This document shows positions 26,122 to 41,543 of a stretch of 64,000 nucleotides of DNA, piece after piece. The stretch is from Bos javanicus (taxonomy: Eukaryota; Chordata; Mammalia; Artiodactyla; Bovidae). Numbering within the stretch: the stretch's first letter is position 1; each line of letters opens with the position of its first letter. Both the position numbers and the translations under genes were made by a program. The notes below the pieces were generated by a model that was not told the DNA's origin, did not search any database, and saw nothing but the letters and a program-made list of their open reading frames with translations. The stretch is taken from the NCBI RefSeq assembly GCF_032452875.1, contig NW_026893853.1:124001-188000 (forward strand). Direction: 5' to 3'.

Positions 26122-29060
26122 AGATCACGTGACTGAGCATGCACTGTTCACGTGGCTGATCATACACTGATCACGTGACTGATCATGCACTGATCACGTG
26201 GCTGATCATGCACTGATCACGTAACTGATCATGCACTGATCACGTGGCTGATCATGCACTGATCACGTGGCTGATCATGCACTGATCACGTGGCTGATCA
26301 TACACTGTCACGTGACTATCATGCACTGATCACGTGGCATCATGCACTGATCACGTGGCTGATCATGCACTGATCACGTGACTGATCATGCACTGATCAC
26401 GTGGCTGATCATGCACTGATCACGTGGCTGATCACACACTGTCACGTGACATATCATGCACTGATCACGTGGCACTCATGCACTGATCACGTGGCTGATC
26501 ATACACTGATCACGTAACTCATGCACATCACGTGGCTATCATGCACTGCTCACGTGGCTGTCATGCAATGATCACGTAGCAACCATATACTGGTCACGTG
26601 ACTGATCATGCACTGATCACGTAAATGATCATGCACTGATCACGTGACTGATCATGCACTGATCACGTGACTGATCATGCACTGATCACGTGGCTATCAT
26701 GCACTGCTCACGTGGCTGATCATGCACGATCACGTAGCAACCATGTACTGGTCACGTGACTGATCATGCACTGATCACGTAATTGATCATGCACTGATCA
26801 CGTGGCTCATCATGCACTGATCACGTGGCTGATCACACATGTATCACGTGACTGATCATGCACTGATCACGTGGCTCTCATGCACTGATCACGTGGCTGT
26901 CATGCACTGATCACGTGGATATCATGCACTGATCACGTGGCTGATCACACACGTATCACATGACTGATCATGCACTGATCACGTGGCTATCATGCACTGA
27001 TCACGTGGCTATCATGCACTGATCACGTGGCTGATCATGCACTGATCACGTGACTGATCATGCACTGATCACGTGGCTGATCATGCACTGATCACGTGAC
27101 TGATCATGCACTGATCACGTGGCTATCATGCACTGATCACGTGGCTGATCATACACTGATCACGTGACTGATCATGCACTGATCACGTGGCTGATCATGC
27201 ACTGATCACGTGACTGATCATGCACTGATCACGTGGCTATCATGCACTGATCACGTGGCTGATCATGCACTGATCACGTGGCTGATCATGCACTGATCAC
27301 GTGACTATCATGCACTGATCACGTGGCTGATCATGCACTGATCACGTGGCTGATCATACACTGATCACGTAACTCATGCACTGATCACGTGGCTATCATG
27401 CACTGATCACGTGGCTGATCATGCAATGATCACGTAGCTACCATATACTGGTCACGTGACTGATCATGCACTGATCACGTAAATGATCATGCACTGATCA
27501 CGTGACTGATCATGCACTGATCACGTGACTGATCATGCACTGATCACGTGGCTATCATGCACTGATCACGTGGCTGATCATGCACGATCACGTAGCAACC
27601 ATGTACTGGTCACGTGACTGATCATGCACTGATCACGTAATTGATCATGCACTGATCACGTGGCTGATCATGCACTGATCACGTGGCTGATCACACATGA
27701 TCACGTGACTGATCATGCACTGATCACGTGGCTCTCATGCACTGATCACGTGGCTGTCATGCACTGATCACGTGGATATCATGCACTGATCACGTGGCTG
27801 ATCACACACGTATCACGTGACTGATCATGCACTGATCACGTGGCTGATCATGCACTGATCACGTGGCTATCATGCACTGATCACGTGGCTGATCATGCAA
27901 TGATCACGTAGCTACCATGTACTGGTCACGTGACTGATCATGCACTGATCACGTAATTGATCATGCACTGATCACGTGGCTGATCATGCACTGATCACGT
28001 GGCTGATCACACATGATCACGTGACTGATCATGCACTGATCACGTGGCTATCATGCACTGATCACGTGGCTGATCATGCACTGATCACGTGGCTATCATG
28101 CACTGATCACGTGGCTGATCATGCACTGATCACGTGGATATCATGCACTGATCACGTGGCTGATCACACTATCACGTGACTGATCATGCACTGATCACGT
28201 GGCTATCATGCACTGATCACGTGGCTATCATGCACTGATCACGTGGCTGATCATGCACTGATCACGTAGCTACCATGTACTGGTCACGTGACTGATCATG
28301 CACTGATCACGTAATTGATCATGCACTGATCACGTGGCTGATCATGCACTGATCACGTGGCTGATCATACTGATCACGTAACTGATCATGCACTGATCAC
28401 GTGACTGATCATGCACTGATCACGTGGCTATCATGCACTGATCACTTGGCTGACATACACTGATCACGTGCCTGATCATGCACTGATCACGTGGCTGATC
28501 ATGCACTGATCACGTGACTGATCATGCACTGATCACGTGTCTGATCATGCACTGATCACGTGGCTATCATGCACTGCTCACGTGGCTGATCATGCCATGA
28601 TCACGCAGCTACCATGTACTGGTCACATGACTGATCATGCACTGATCACGTGACTGATCATGCACTGATCACGTGGCTATCATGAACTACTCACGTGGCT
28701 GATCATGCAATGATCATGTAGCTACCATGTACAGGTCACGTGAATGATCATACACCCATCAGGTGACTGATCATGCACTGATCACGTGGCTATCATGCAC
28801 TGATCACGAGACTGATCATGCACTGATCACGTCTATATCATGCACTGATCACATGACTGCCCATGCACTGATCACGTGGATGATCATACACTAATCTTGT
28901 GACAGATCATGCACTGATCACGTGGCTGATCATGCACTGATACCGTGACTGAGCATGGACTGATCACATGACTATCATGTAGTGATCACGTGACTTAATG
29001 GCGCTGATCATGTGACTGATCATGCGCTGATCATGTTTGCTATCATACACTGATCATGTG
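26122..29060 (+). repeat. Monomer array, longest block (3.18 kb)
   Basis: A consensus-like diverged module appears twice: ACCATATACTGG lies at 26582 and 27440, 858 bp apart. This accounts for the extra length. A 67-codon open frame at 27976-28179 is only the monomer read through in rotating frame (units ADHALITW and SCTDHV recur) and is not a gene. Confidence 0.9.
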
Positions 29061-29301
29061 CCTCTGGAGGCAATAAACAAAGAGCTGAGTAGGCACGAAT
29101 CAAACAGTCAGCAGGCAATAATCATGGAACTCAGGTGTGAGGAATCATGCTGCTCAGCTGGCAATAATCAAGCAGCTGAGCAGGCAGGAATTACGCAGCA
29201 CAGCTGGCAATTGTCAAGCAGATGACAGGCAGGAATCGTGCAGCTCAGCTGGCAATTGTCAAGCAGATGAGCAGACAGTAATCACGCAGCTCAGCAGGCC
29301 C
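29061..29301 (+). repeat. Core copy 14
   Basis: No difference from the reference noticed. Confidence 0.92.
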
Positions 29302-30130
29302 AGATCACGTGACTGAGCATGCACTGTTCACGTGGCTGATCATACACTGATCACGTGATGATCATGCACTGATCACGTGGATATCATGCACTGATCACGT
29401 GGCTGATCATACACTGTTCACGTGTCTGACCATGCACTGATCACGTGGCTGATCATACACTGATCACGTAACTGATCATGCACTGATCACGTGGCTGATC
29501 ATGCACTGATCACGTGGCTGATCATGCACTGATCACGTGGCTGATCATGCACTGATCACGTGGCTGATCATGCACTGATCACGTGGCTGATCATGCACTG
29601 ATCACGTGACTGATCATGCACTGATCACGTGACTGATCATGCACTGATCACGTGGCTATCATGCACTGATCACGTGGCTATCATGCACTGATCACGTGGC
29701 TGATCATGCAATGATCACGTAGCTATCATGCACTGATCACGTGACTGATCATGCACTGATCACGTAACTGATCATGCACTGATCACGTGGCTGATCATGC
29801 ACTGATCACGTGGCTGATCACACATGTATCACGTGACTGATCATGCACTGATCACGTGGCTATCATGCACTGATCACGTGACTGATCATGCACTGATCAC
29901 GTCTATATCATGCACTGATCACATGACTGCCCATGCACTGATCACGTGGATGATCATACACTAATCATGTGACAGATCATGCACTGATCACGTGGCTGAT
30001 CATGCACTGATACCGTGACTGAGCATGGACTGATCACATGACTATCATGTAGTGATCACGTGACTTAATGGCGCTGATCATGTGACTGATCATGCACTGA
30101 TCATGTTTGCTATCATACACTGATCATGTG
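29302..30130 (+). repeat. Monomer array, shortest block (1.07 kb)
   Basis: Only 829 bp: canonical monomers from 29470 to 29860, then the CTATATCATG region and CTAATCATGTGACAG at 29961. Its partners in super-units A and C keep the diverged module, so roughly 420-450 bp has probably been deleted here. Confidence 0.9.
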
Positions 30131-30371
30131 CCTCTGGAGGCAATAAACAAAGAGCTGAGTAGGCACGAATCAAACAGTCAGCAGGCAATAATCATGGAAC
30201 TCAGGTGTGAGGAATCATGCTGCTCAGCTGGCAATAATCAAGCAGCTGAGCAGGCAGGAATTACGCAGCACAGCTGGCAATTGTCAAGCTGATGACAGGC
30301 AGGAATCGTGCAGCTCAGCTGGCAATTGTCAAGCAGATGAGCAGACAGTAATCACGCAGCTCAGCAGGCCC
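30131..30371 (+). repeat. Core copy 15
   Basis: Single change CAAGCTGATGAC (reference CAAGCAGATGAC) near 30287. It creates an earlier TGA, so the incidental open frame here is one codon shorter. Confidence 0.92.
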
Positions 30372-31471
30372 AGATCACGTGACTGAGCATGCACTGTTCA
30401 CGTGGCTGATCATGCACTGATCACGTGGCTGATCATGCACTGATCACGTGGCTGATCATGCACTGATCACGTAGCTACCATGCACTGATCACGTGACTGA
30501 TCATGCACTGATCACGTAACTGATCATGCACTGATCACGTGGCTGATCATGCACTGATCACGTGGCTGATCACACATGTATCACGTGACTGATCATGCAC
30601 TGATCACGTGGCTATCATGCACTGATCACGTGGCTATCATGCACTGATCACGTGGCTGATCATGCAATGATCACGTAGCTACCATGTACTGGTCACGTGA
30701 CTGATCATGCACTGATCACGTAATTGATCATGCACTGATCATGTGGCTGATCATGCACTGATCACGTGGCTGATCATACACTGATCACATAACTGATCAT
30801 GCACTGATCACGTGACTGATCATGCACTGATCACGTGGCTATCATGCACTGATCACTTGGCTGACATACACTGATCACGTGCCTGGTCATGCACTGATCA
30901 CGTGGCTGATCATGCACTGATCACGTGACTGATCATGCACTGATCACGTGTCTGATCATGCACTGATCACGTGGCTATCATGCACTGCTCACGTGGCTGA
31001 TCATGCCATGATCACGCAGCTACCATGTACTGGTCACATGACTGATCATGCACTGATCACGTGACTGATCATGCAGTGATCACGTGGCTATCATGAACTA
31101 CTCACGTGGCTGATCATGCAATGATCATGTAGCTACCATGTACAGGTCACGTGAATGATCATACACCCATCAGGTGACTGATCATGCACTGATCACGTGG
31201 CTATCATGCACTGATCACGAGACTGATCATGCACTGTTCACGTCTATATCATGCACTGATCACATGACTGCCCGTGCACTGATCACGTGGATGATCATAC
31301 ACTAATCTTGTGACAGATCATGCACTGATCACGTGGCTGATCATGCACTGATACCGTGACTGAGCATGGACTGATCACATGACTATCATGTAGTGATCAC
31401 GTGACTTAATGGCGCTGATCATGTGACTGATCATGCGCTGATCATGTTTGCTATCATACACTGATCATGTG
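30372..31471 (+). repeat. Monomer array, 1.34-kb class
   Basis: 1,100 bp. The CTACCATGCACTG unit near 30476 replaces the CTGACCATGCACTG seen in the super-unit A and C partners. No diverged module. Confidence 0.9.
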
Positions 31472-31712
31472 CCTCTGGAGGCAATAAACAAAGAGCTGAG
31501 TAGGCACGAATCAAACAGTCAGCAGGCAATAATCATGGAACTCAGGTGTGAGGAATCATGCTGCTCAGCTGGCAATAATCAAGCAGCTGAGCAGGCAGGA
31601 ATTACGCAGCACAGCTGGCAATTGTCAAGCAGATGACAGGCAGGAATCGTGCAGCTCAGCTGGCAATTGTCAAGCAGATGAGCAGACAGTAATCACGCAG
31701 CTCAGCAGGCCC
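31472..31712 (+). repeat. Core copy 16
   Basis: No difference from the reference noticed. Confidence 0.92.
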
Positions 31713-34326
31713 AGATCACGTGACTGAGCATGCACTGTTCACGTGGCTGATCATACACTGATCACGTGATGATCATGCACTGATCACTTGGATATCATGC
31801 ACTGATCACGTGGCTGATCATACACTGTTCACGTGTCTGACCATGCACTGATCACGTGGCTGATCATACACTGCTCACGTAACTGATCATGCACTGATCA
31901 CGTGGCTATCATGCACTGATCACGTGGCTGAACATGCACTGTTCACGTGGCTGATCACACACCTGTCACGTGACATATCATGCACTGATCACGTGGCACT
32001 CATGCACTGATCACGTGGCTGATCATACTCTGCTCACGTAACTCATGCACACATCACGTGGCTATCATGCACTGCTCACGTGGCTCGTCATGGAATGATC
32101 ACGTAGCAACCATATACTGGTCACGTGACTGATCATGCAAAGATCACGTAAATGATCATGCACTGTTCACGTGACTGATCATGTACTGATCACGTGACTG
32201 ATCATGCACTGATCACGTGGCTATCATGCTCTGCTCACGTGGCTGATCATGCAACGATCACGTAGCAACCATGTACTGGTCACGTGACTGATCATGCACT
32301 GATCACGTAATTGATCCTGCACTGATCACGTGGCTCATCATGCACTGATCACGTGGCTGATCACACATGTATCACGTGACTGATCATGCACTGATCACGT
32401 GGCTCTCATGCACTGATCACGTGGCTGTCATGCACTGATCACGTGGATATCATGCACTGATCACGTGGCTGATCACACACGTATCACATGACTGATCATG
32501 CACTGATCACGTGGCTATCATGCACTGATCACGTGGCTATCATGCACTGATCACGTGGCTGATCATGCAATGATCACATAGCTACCATGTACTGGTCACG
32601 TGACTGATCATGCACTGATCACGTAATTGATCATGCACTGATCACGTGGCTGATCATGCACTGATCACGTGGCTGATCACACATGATCACGTGACTGATC
32701 ATGCACTGATCACGTGGCTATCATGCACTGATCACGTGGCTGTCATGCACTGATCACGTGGCTGATCATGCACTGATCACGTGGCTACCATGCACTGATC
32801 ACGTGACTGATCATGCACTGATCACGTGATTGATCATGCACTGATCACGTGGCTGATCATGCACTGATCACGTGGCTGATCATGCACTGATCACGTGACT
32901 GATCATGCACTGATCACGTGACTGATCATGCACTGATCACGTGGCTATCATGCACTGATCACGTGGCTGATCATACACTGATCACGTGCCTGATCATGCA
33001 CTGATCACGTGGCTGATCATGCACTGATCACGTGACTGATCATGCACTGATCACGTGACTGATCATGCACTGATCACGTGGCTATCATGCACTGATCACG
33101 TGGCTGATCATGCATGATCACGCAGCTACCATGTACTGGTCACGTGACTGATCATGCACTGATCACGTGACTGATCATGCACTGATCACGTGGCTATCAT
33201 GCACTGATCACGTGGCTGATCATGCAATGATCATGTAGCTACCATGTACTGGTCACGTGACTGATCATGCACTGATCACGTGACTGATCATGCACTGATC
33301 ACGTGGCTATCATGCACTGATCACGTGACTGATCATGCACTGATCACGTCTATATCATGCACTGATCACATGACTGATCATGCACTGATCACGTGGCTGA
33401 TCATGCACTGATCACGTGACTGATCATGCACTGATCACGTGGCTGATCACACACGTATCACATGACTGATCATGCACTGATCACGTGGCTATCATGCACT
33501 GATCACGTGGCTATCATGCACTGATCACGTGGCTGATCATGCAATGATCACGTAGCTACCATGTACTGGTCACGTGACTGATCATGCACTGATCACGTAA
33601 TTGATCATGCACTGATCACGTGGCTGATCATGCACTGATCACATAACTGATCATGCACTGATCACGTGACTGATCATGCACTGATCACGTGGCTATCATG
33701 CACTGATCACTTGGCTGGACATGCACTGATCACGTGCCTGGTCATGCACTGATCACGTGGCTGATCATGCACTGATCACGTGACTGATCATGCACTGATC
33801 ACGTGTCTGATCATGCACTGATCACGTGGCTATCATGCACTGCTCACGTGGCTGATCATGCCATGATCACGCAGCTACCATGTACTGGTCACATGACTGA
33901 TCATGCACTGATCACGTGACTGATCATGCAGTGATCACGTGGCTATCATGAACTACTCACGTGGCTGATCATGCAATGATCATGTAGCTACCATGTACAG
34001 GTCACGTGAATGATCATACACCCATCAGGTGACTGATCATGCACTGATCACGTGGCTATCATGCACTGATCACGAGACTGATCATGCACTGTTCACGTCT
34101 ATATCATGCACTGATCACATGACTGCCCGTGCACTGATCACGTGGATGATCATACACTAATCTTGTGACAGATCATGCACTGATCACGTGGCTGATCATG
34201 CACTGATACCGTGACTGAGCATGGACTGATCACATGACTATCATGTAGTGATCACGTGACTTAATGGCGCTGATCATGTGACTGATCATGCGCTGATCAT
34301 GTTTGCTATCATACACTGATCATGTG
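31713..34326 (+). repeat. Monomer array, long class
   Basis: Same length (2,614 bp) as the array at 45009 and three bases longer than that at 6662. CACGTCTATATCATG or its TTCACGTCTATATC form lies at 33345 and 34094, 749 bp apart. CTGGACATGCAC near 33716 is a private variant. Confidence 0.92.
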
Positions 34327-34567
34327 CCTCTGGAGGCAATAAACAAAGAGCTGAGTAGGCACGAATCAAACAGTCAGCAGGCAATAATCATGGAACTCAG
34401 GTGTGAGGAATCATGCTGCTCAGCTGGCAATAATCAAGCAGCTGAGCAGGCAGGAATTACGCAGCACAGCTGGCAATTGTCAAGCAGATGACAGGCAGGA
34501 ATCGTGCAGCTCAGCTGGCAATTGTCAAGCAGATGAGCAGACAGTAATCACGCAGCTCAGCAGGCCC
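34327..34567 (+). repeat. Core copy 17
   Basis: No difference from the reference noticed. Confidence 0.92.
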
Positions 34568-36432
34568 AGATCACGTGACTGAGCATGCACTGTTCACGTG
34601 GCTGATCATACACTGATCACGTGATGATCATGCACTGATCACTTGGATATCATGCACTGATCACGTGGCTGATCATACACTGTTCACGTGTCTGACCATG
34701 CACTGATCACGTGGCTGATCATACACTGCTCACGTAACTGATCATGCACTGATCACGTGGCTATCATGCACTGATCACGTGGCTGAACATGCACTGTTCA
34801 CGTGGCTGATCACACACCTGTCACGTGACATATCATGCACTGATCACGTGGCACTCATGCACTGATCACGTGGCTGATCATACTCTGCTCACGTAACTCA
34901 TGCACACATCACGTGGCTATCATGCACTGCTCACGTGGCTCGTCATGGAATGATCACGTAGCAACCATATACTGGTCACGTGACTGATCATGCAAAGATC
35001 ACGTAAATGATCATGCACTGTTCACGTGACTGATCATGTACTGATCACGTGACTGATCATGCACTGATCACGTGGCTATCATGCTCTGCTCACGTGGCTG
35101 ATCATGCAACGATCACGTAGCAACCATGTACTGGTCACGTGACTGATCATGCACTGATCACGTAATTGATCCTGCACTGATCACGTGGCTCATCATGCAC
35201 TGATCACGTGGCTGATCACACATGTATCACGTGACTGATCATGCACTGATCACGTGGCTCTCATGCACTGATCACGTGGCTGTCATGCACTGATCACGTG
35301 GATATCATGCACTGATCACGTGGCTGATCACACACGTATCACATGACTGATCATGCACTGATCACGTGGCTATCATGCACTGATCACGTGGCTATCATGC
35401 ACTGATCACGTGGCTGATCATGCAATGATCACGTAGCTACCATGTACTGGTCACGTGACTGATCATGCACTGATCACGTAATTGATCATGCACTGATCAC
35501 GTGGCTGATCATGCACTGATCACGTGGCTGATCACACATGATCACGTGACTGATCATGCACTGATCACGTGGCTATCATGCACTGATCACGTGGCTGTCA
35601 TGCACTGATCACGTGGCTGATCATGCACTGATCACGTAGCTACCATGTACTGGTCACGTGACTGATCATGCACTGATCACGTAATTGATCATGCACTGAT
35701 CATGTGGCTGATCATGCACTGATCACGTGGCTGATCATACACTGATCACATGACTGATCATGCACTGATCACGTGACTGATCATGCACTGATCACGTGGC
35801 TATCATGCACTGATCACGTGGCTGACATACACTGATCACGTGCCTGGTCATGCACTGATCACGTGGCTGATCATGCACTGATCACGTGACTGATCATGCA
35901 CTGATCACGTGTCTGATCATGCACTGATCACGTGGCTATCATGCACTGCTCACGTGGCTGATCATGCCATGATCACGCAGCTACCATGTACTGGTCACAT
36001 GACTGATCATGCACTGATCACGTGACTGATCATGCAGTGATCACGTGGCTATCATGAACTACTCACGTGGCTGATCATGCAATGATCATGTAGCTACCAT
36101 GTACAGGTCACGTGAATGATCATACACCCATCAGGTGACTGATCATGCACTGATCACGTGGCTATCATGCACTGATCACGAGACTGATCATGCACTGTTC
36201 ACGTCTATATCATGCACTGATCACATGACTGCCCATGCACTGATCACGTGGATGATCATACACTAATCTTGTGACAGATCATGCACTGATCACGTGGCTG
36301 ATCATGCACTGATACCGTGACTGAGCATGGACTGATCACATGACTATCATGTAGTGATCACGTGACTTAATGGCGCTGATCATGTGACTGATCATGCGCT
36401 GATCATGTTTGCTATCATACACTGATCATGTG
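34568..36432 (+). repeat. Monomer array, 2.1-kb class
   Basis: 1,865 bp, colinear with the array at 15279 throughout, 19,289 bp away: diverged module, CTACCATG cassettes, CATGAACTACTC near 36053, then a single CTATATC marker. Confidence 0.92.
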
Positions 36433-36673
36433 CCTCTGGAGGCAATAAACAAAGAGCTGAGTAGGCACGAATCAAACAGTCAGCAGGCAATAATCATGGA
36501 ACTCAGGTGTGAGGAATCATGCTGCTCAGCTGGCAATAATCAAGCAGCTGAGCAGGCAGGAATTACGCAGCACAGCTGGCAATTGTCAAGCAGATGACAG
36601 GCAGGAATCGTGCAGCTCAGCTGGCAATTGTCAAGCAGATGAGCAGACAGTAATCACGCAGCTCAGCAGGCCC
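36433..36673 (+). repeat. Core copy 18
   Basis: No difference from the reference noticed. Confidence 0.92.
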
Positions 36674-39220
36674 AGATCACGTGACTGAGCATGCACTGTT
36701 CACGTGGCTGATCATACACTGATCACGTGATGATCATGCACTGATCACTTGGATATCATGCACTGATCACGTGGCTGATCATACACTGTTCACGTGTCTG
36801 ACCATGCACTGATCACGTGGCTGATCATACACTGCTCACGTAACTGATCATGCACTGATCACGTGGCTATCATGCACTGATCACGTGGCTGAACATGCAC
36901 TGTTCACGTGGCTGATCACACACCTGTCACGTGACATATCATGCACTGATCACGTGGCACTCATGCACTGATCACGTGGCTGATCATACTCTGCTCACGT
37001 AACTCATGCACACATCACGTGGCTATCATGCACTGCTCACGTGGCTCGTCATGGAATGATCACGTAGCAACCATATACTGGTCACGTGACTGATCATGCA
37101 AAGATCACGTAAATGATCATGCACTGTTCACGTGACTGATCATGTACTGATCACGTGACTGATCATGCACTGATCACGTGGCTATCATGCTCTGCTCACG
37201 TGGCTGATCATGCAACGATCACGTAGCAACCATGTACTGGTCACGTGACTGATCATGCACTGATCACGTAATTGATCATGCACTGATCACGTGGCTCATC
37301 ATGCACTGATCACGTGGCTGATCACACATGTATCACGTGACTGATCATGCACTGATCACGTGGCTCTCATGCACTGATCACGTGGCTGATCATGCACTGA
37401 TCACGTGGCTATCATGCACTGATCACGTGGCTGATCATGCACTGATCACGTGGCTGATCATGCACTGATCACGTGGCTATCATGCACTGATCACGTGACT
37501 GATCATGCACTGATCACGTGACTGATCATGCACTGATCACGTGGCTGATCATGCACTGATCACGTGGCTGATCATGCATGATCACGTGACTGATCATGCA
37601 CTGATCACGTGGCTGATCATGCACTGATCACGTGGCTGATCATGCACTGATCACGTGGCTGATCATGCACTGATCACGTAGCTATCATGCACTGATCACG
37701 TGACTGATCATGCACTGATCACGTAATTGATCATGCACTGATCACGTGGCTGATCATGCACTGATCACGTGGCTGATCATGCACTGATCACGTGACTGAT
37801 CATGCACTGATCACGTGACTGATCATGCACTGATCACGTGGCTATCATGCACTGATCACGTGGCTGATCATACACTGATCACGTGCCTGATCATGCACTG
37901 ATCACGTGGCTGATCATGCACTGATCACGTGACTGATCATGCACTGATCACGTGTCTGATCATGCACTGATCACGTGGCTATCATGCACTGCTCACGTGG
38001 CTGATCATGCATGATCACGCAGCTACCATGTACTGGTCACGTGACTGATCATGCACTGATCACGTGACTGATCATGCACTGATCACGTGGCTATCATGCA
38101 CTATCACGTGGCTGATCATGCACTGATCACGTAGCTACCATGTACTGGTCACGTGACTGATCATGCACTGATCACGTGACTGATCATGCACTGATCACGT
38201 GGCTATCATGCACTGATCACGTGACTGATCATGCACTGATCACGTCTATATCATGCACTGATCACGTGACTGATCATGCACTGATCACGTGGCTGATCAT
38301 GCACTGATCACGTGACTGATCATGCACTGATCACGTGGCTGATCATGCACTATCACATGACTGATCATGCACTGATCACGTGGCTATCATGCACTGATCA
38401 CGTGGCTATCATGCACTGATCACGTGGCTGATCATGCAATGATCACGTAGCTACCATGTACTGGTCACGTGACTGATCATGCACTGATCACGTAATTGAT
38501 CATGCACTGATCACGTGGCTGATCATGCACTGATCACGTAACTGATCATGCACTGATCACGTGACTGATCATGCACTGATCACGTGGCTATCATGCACTG
38601 ATCACGTGGCTGACATGCACTGATCACGTGCCTGGTCATGCACTGATCACGTGGCTGATCATGCACTGATCACGTGACTGATCATGCACTGATCACGTGT
38701 CTGATCATGCACTGATCACGTGGCTATCATGCACTGCTCACGTGGCTGATCATGCCATGATCACGCAGCTACCATGTACTGGTCACATGACTGATCATGC
38801 ACTGATCACGTGACTGATCATGCACTGATCACGTGGCTATCATGCACTACTCACGTGGCTGATCATGCAATGATCATGTAGCTACCATGTACAGGTCACG
38901 TGAATGATCATACACCCATCAGGTGACTGATCATGCACTGATCACGTGGCTATCATGCACTGATCACGAGACTGATCATGCACTGTTCACGTCTATATCA
39001 TGCACTGATCACATGACTGCCCGTGCACTGATCACGTGGATGATCATACACTAATCTTGTGACAGATCATGCACTGATCACGTGGCTGATCATGCACTGA
39101 TACCGTGACTGAGCATGGACTGATCACATGACTATCATGTAGTGATCACGTGACTTAATGGCGCTGATCATGTGACTGATCATGCGCTGATCATGTTTGC
39201 TATCATACACTGATCATGTG
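36674..39220 (+). repeat. Monomer array, long class
   Basis: The diverged module is followed by canonical monomers (37380-37980). CTATATC markers at 38241 and 38988 are 747 bp apart, so the upstream segment is duplicated here too. Confidence 0.9.
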
Positions 39221-39461
39221 CCTCTGGAGGCAATAAACAAAGAGCTGAGTAGGCACGAATCAAACAGTCAGCAGGCAATAATCATGGAACTCAGGTGTGA
39301 GGAATCATGCTGCTCAGCTGGCAATAATCAAGCAGCTGAGCAGGCAGGAATTACGCAGCACAGCTGGCAATTGTCAAGCAGATGACAGGCAGGAATCGTG
39401 CAGCTCAGCTGGCAATTGTCAAGCAGATGAGCAGACAGTAATCACGCAGCTCAGCAGGCCC
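39221..39461 (+). repeat. Core copy 19
   Basis: No difference from the reference noticed. Confidence 0.92.
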
Positions 39462-41302
39462 AGATCACGTGACTGAGCATGCACTGTTCACGTGGCTGAT
39501 CATACACTGATCACGTGATGATCATGCACTGATCACTTGGATATCATGCACTGATCACGTGGCTGATCATACACTGTTCACGTGTCTGACCATGCACTGA
39601 TCACGTGGCTGATCATACACTGCTCACGTAACTGATCATGCACTGATCACGTGGCTATCATGCACTGATCACGTGGCTGAACATGCACTGTTCACGTGGC
39701 TGATCACACACCTGTCACGTGACATATCATGCACTGATCACGTGGCACTCATGCACTGATCACGTGGCTGATCATACTCTGCTCACGTAACTCATGCACA
39801 CATCACGTGGCTATCATGCACTGCTCACGTGGCTCGTCATGGAATGATCACGTAGCAACCATATACTGGTCACGTGACTGATCATGCAAAGATCACGTAA
39901 ATGATCATGCACTGTTCACGTGACTGATCATGTACTGATCACGTGACTGATCATGCACTGATCACGTGGCTATCATGCTCTGCTCACGTGGCTGATCATG
40001 CAACGATCACGTAGCAACCATGTACTGGTCACGTGACTGATCATGCACTGATCACGTAATTGATCCTGCACTGATCACGTGGCTCATCATGCACTGATCA
40101 CGTGGCTGATCACACATGTATCACGTGACTGATCATGCACTGATCACGTGGCTGTCATGCACTGATCACGTGGCTATCATGCACTGATCACGTGGCTGAT
40201 CACACACGTATCACATGACTGATCATGCACTGATCACGTGGCTATCATGCACTGATCACGTGGCTATCATGCACTGATCACGTGGCTGATCATGCAATGA
40301 TCACGTAGCTACCATGTACTGGTCACGTGACTGATCATGCACTGATCACGTAATTGATCATGCACTGATCACGTGGCTGATCATGCACTGATCACGTGGC
40401 TGATCACACATGATCACGTGACTGATCATGCACTGATCACGTGGCTATCATGCACTGATCACGTGGCTGTCATGCACTGATCATGTGGCTGATCATGCAC
40501 TGATCACGTAGCTACCATGCACTGGTCACGTGACTGATCATGCACTGATCACGTAATTGATCATGCACTGATCACGTGGCTGATCATGCACTGATCACGT
40601 GGCTGATCATGCACTGATCACAACTGATCATGCACTGATCACGTGACTGATCATGCACTGATCACGTGGCTATCATGCACTGATCACGTGGCTGACATAC
40701 ACTGATCACGTGCCTGGTCATGCACTGATCACGTGGCTGATCATGCACTGATCACGTGACTGATCATGCACTGATCACGTGTCTGATCATGCACTGATCA
40801 CGTGGCTATCATGCACTGCTCACGTGGCTGATCATGCCATGATCACGCAGCTACCATGTACTGGTCACATGACTGATCATGCACTGATCACGTGACTGAT
40901 CATGCACTGATCACGTGGCTATCATGAACTACTCACGTGGCTGATCATGCAATGATCATGTAGCTACCATGTACAGGTCACGTGAATGATCATACACCCA
41001 TCAGGTGACTGATCATGCACTGATCACGTGGCTATCATGCACTGATCACGAGACTGATCATGCACTGTTCACGTCTATATCATGCACTGATCACATGACT
41101 GCCCATGCACTGATCACGTGGATGATCATACACTAATCTTGTGACAGATCATGCACTGATCACGTGGCTGATCATGCACTGATACCGTGACTGAGCATGG
41201 ACTGATCACATGACTATCATGTAGTGATCACGTGACTTAATGGCGCTGATCATGTGACTGATCATGCGCTGATCATGTTTGCTATCATACACTGATCATG
41301 TG
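39462..41302 (+). repeat. Monomer array, 2.1-kb class
   Basis: Slightly short (1,841 bp) because one CTCTCATG monomer present in related blocks is absent near 40150. A unit at 40617 reads GATCACAACTG where relatives have GATCACATAACTG. Confidence 0.9.
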
Positions 41303-41543
41303 CCTCTGGAGGCAATAAACAAAGAGCTGAGTAGGCACGAATCAAACAGTCAGCAGGCAATAATCATGGAACTCAGGTGTGAGGAATCATGCTGCTCAGC
41401 TGGCAATAATCAAGCAGCTGAGCAGGCAGGAATTACGCAGCACAGCTGGCAATTGTCAAGCAGATGACAGGCAGGAATCGTGCAGCTCAGCTGGCAATTG
41501 TCAAGCAGATGAGCAGACAGTAATCACGCAGCTCAGCAGGCCC
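41303..41543 (+). repeat. Core copy 20
   Basis: No difference from the reference noticed. Confidence 0.92.

Noticed and set aside
27976..28179. 67-codon open frame with repeating ADHALITW / SCTDHV units
   Set aside because: Pure readthrough of 22/23-bp monomers in rotating frame, where indels happened to avoid TGA. No ribosomal context and no conserved equivalent in other blocks.
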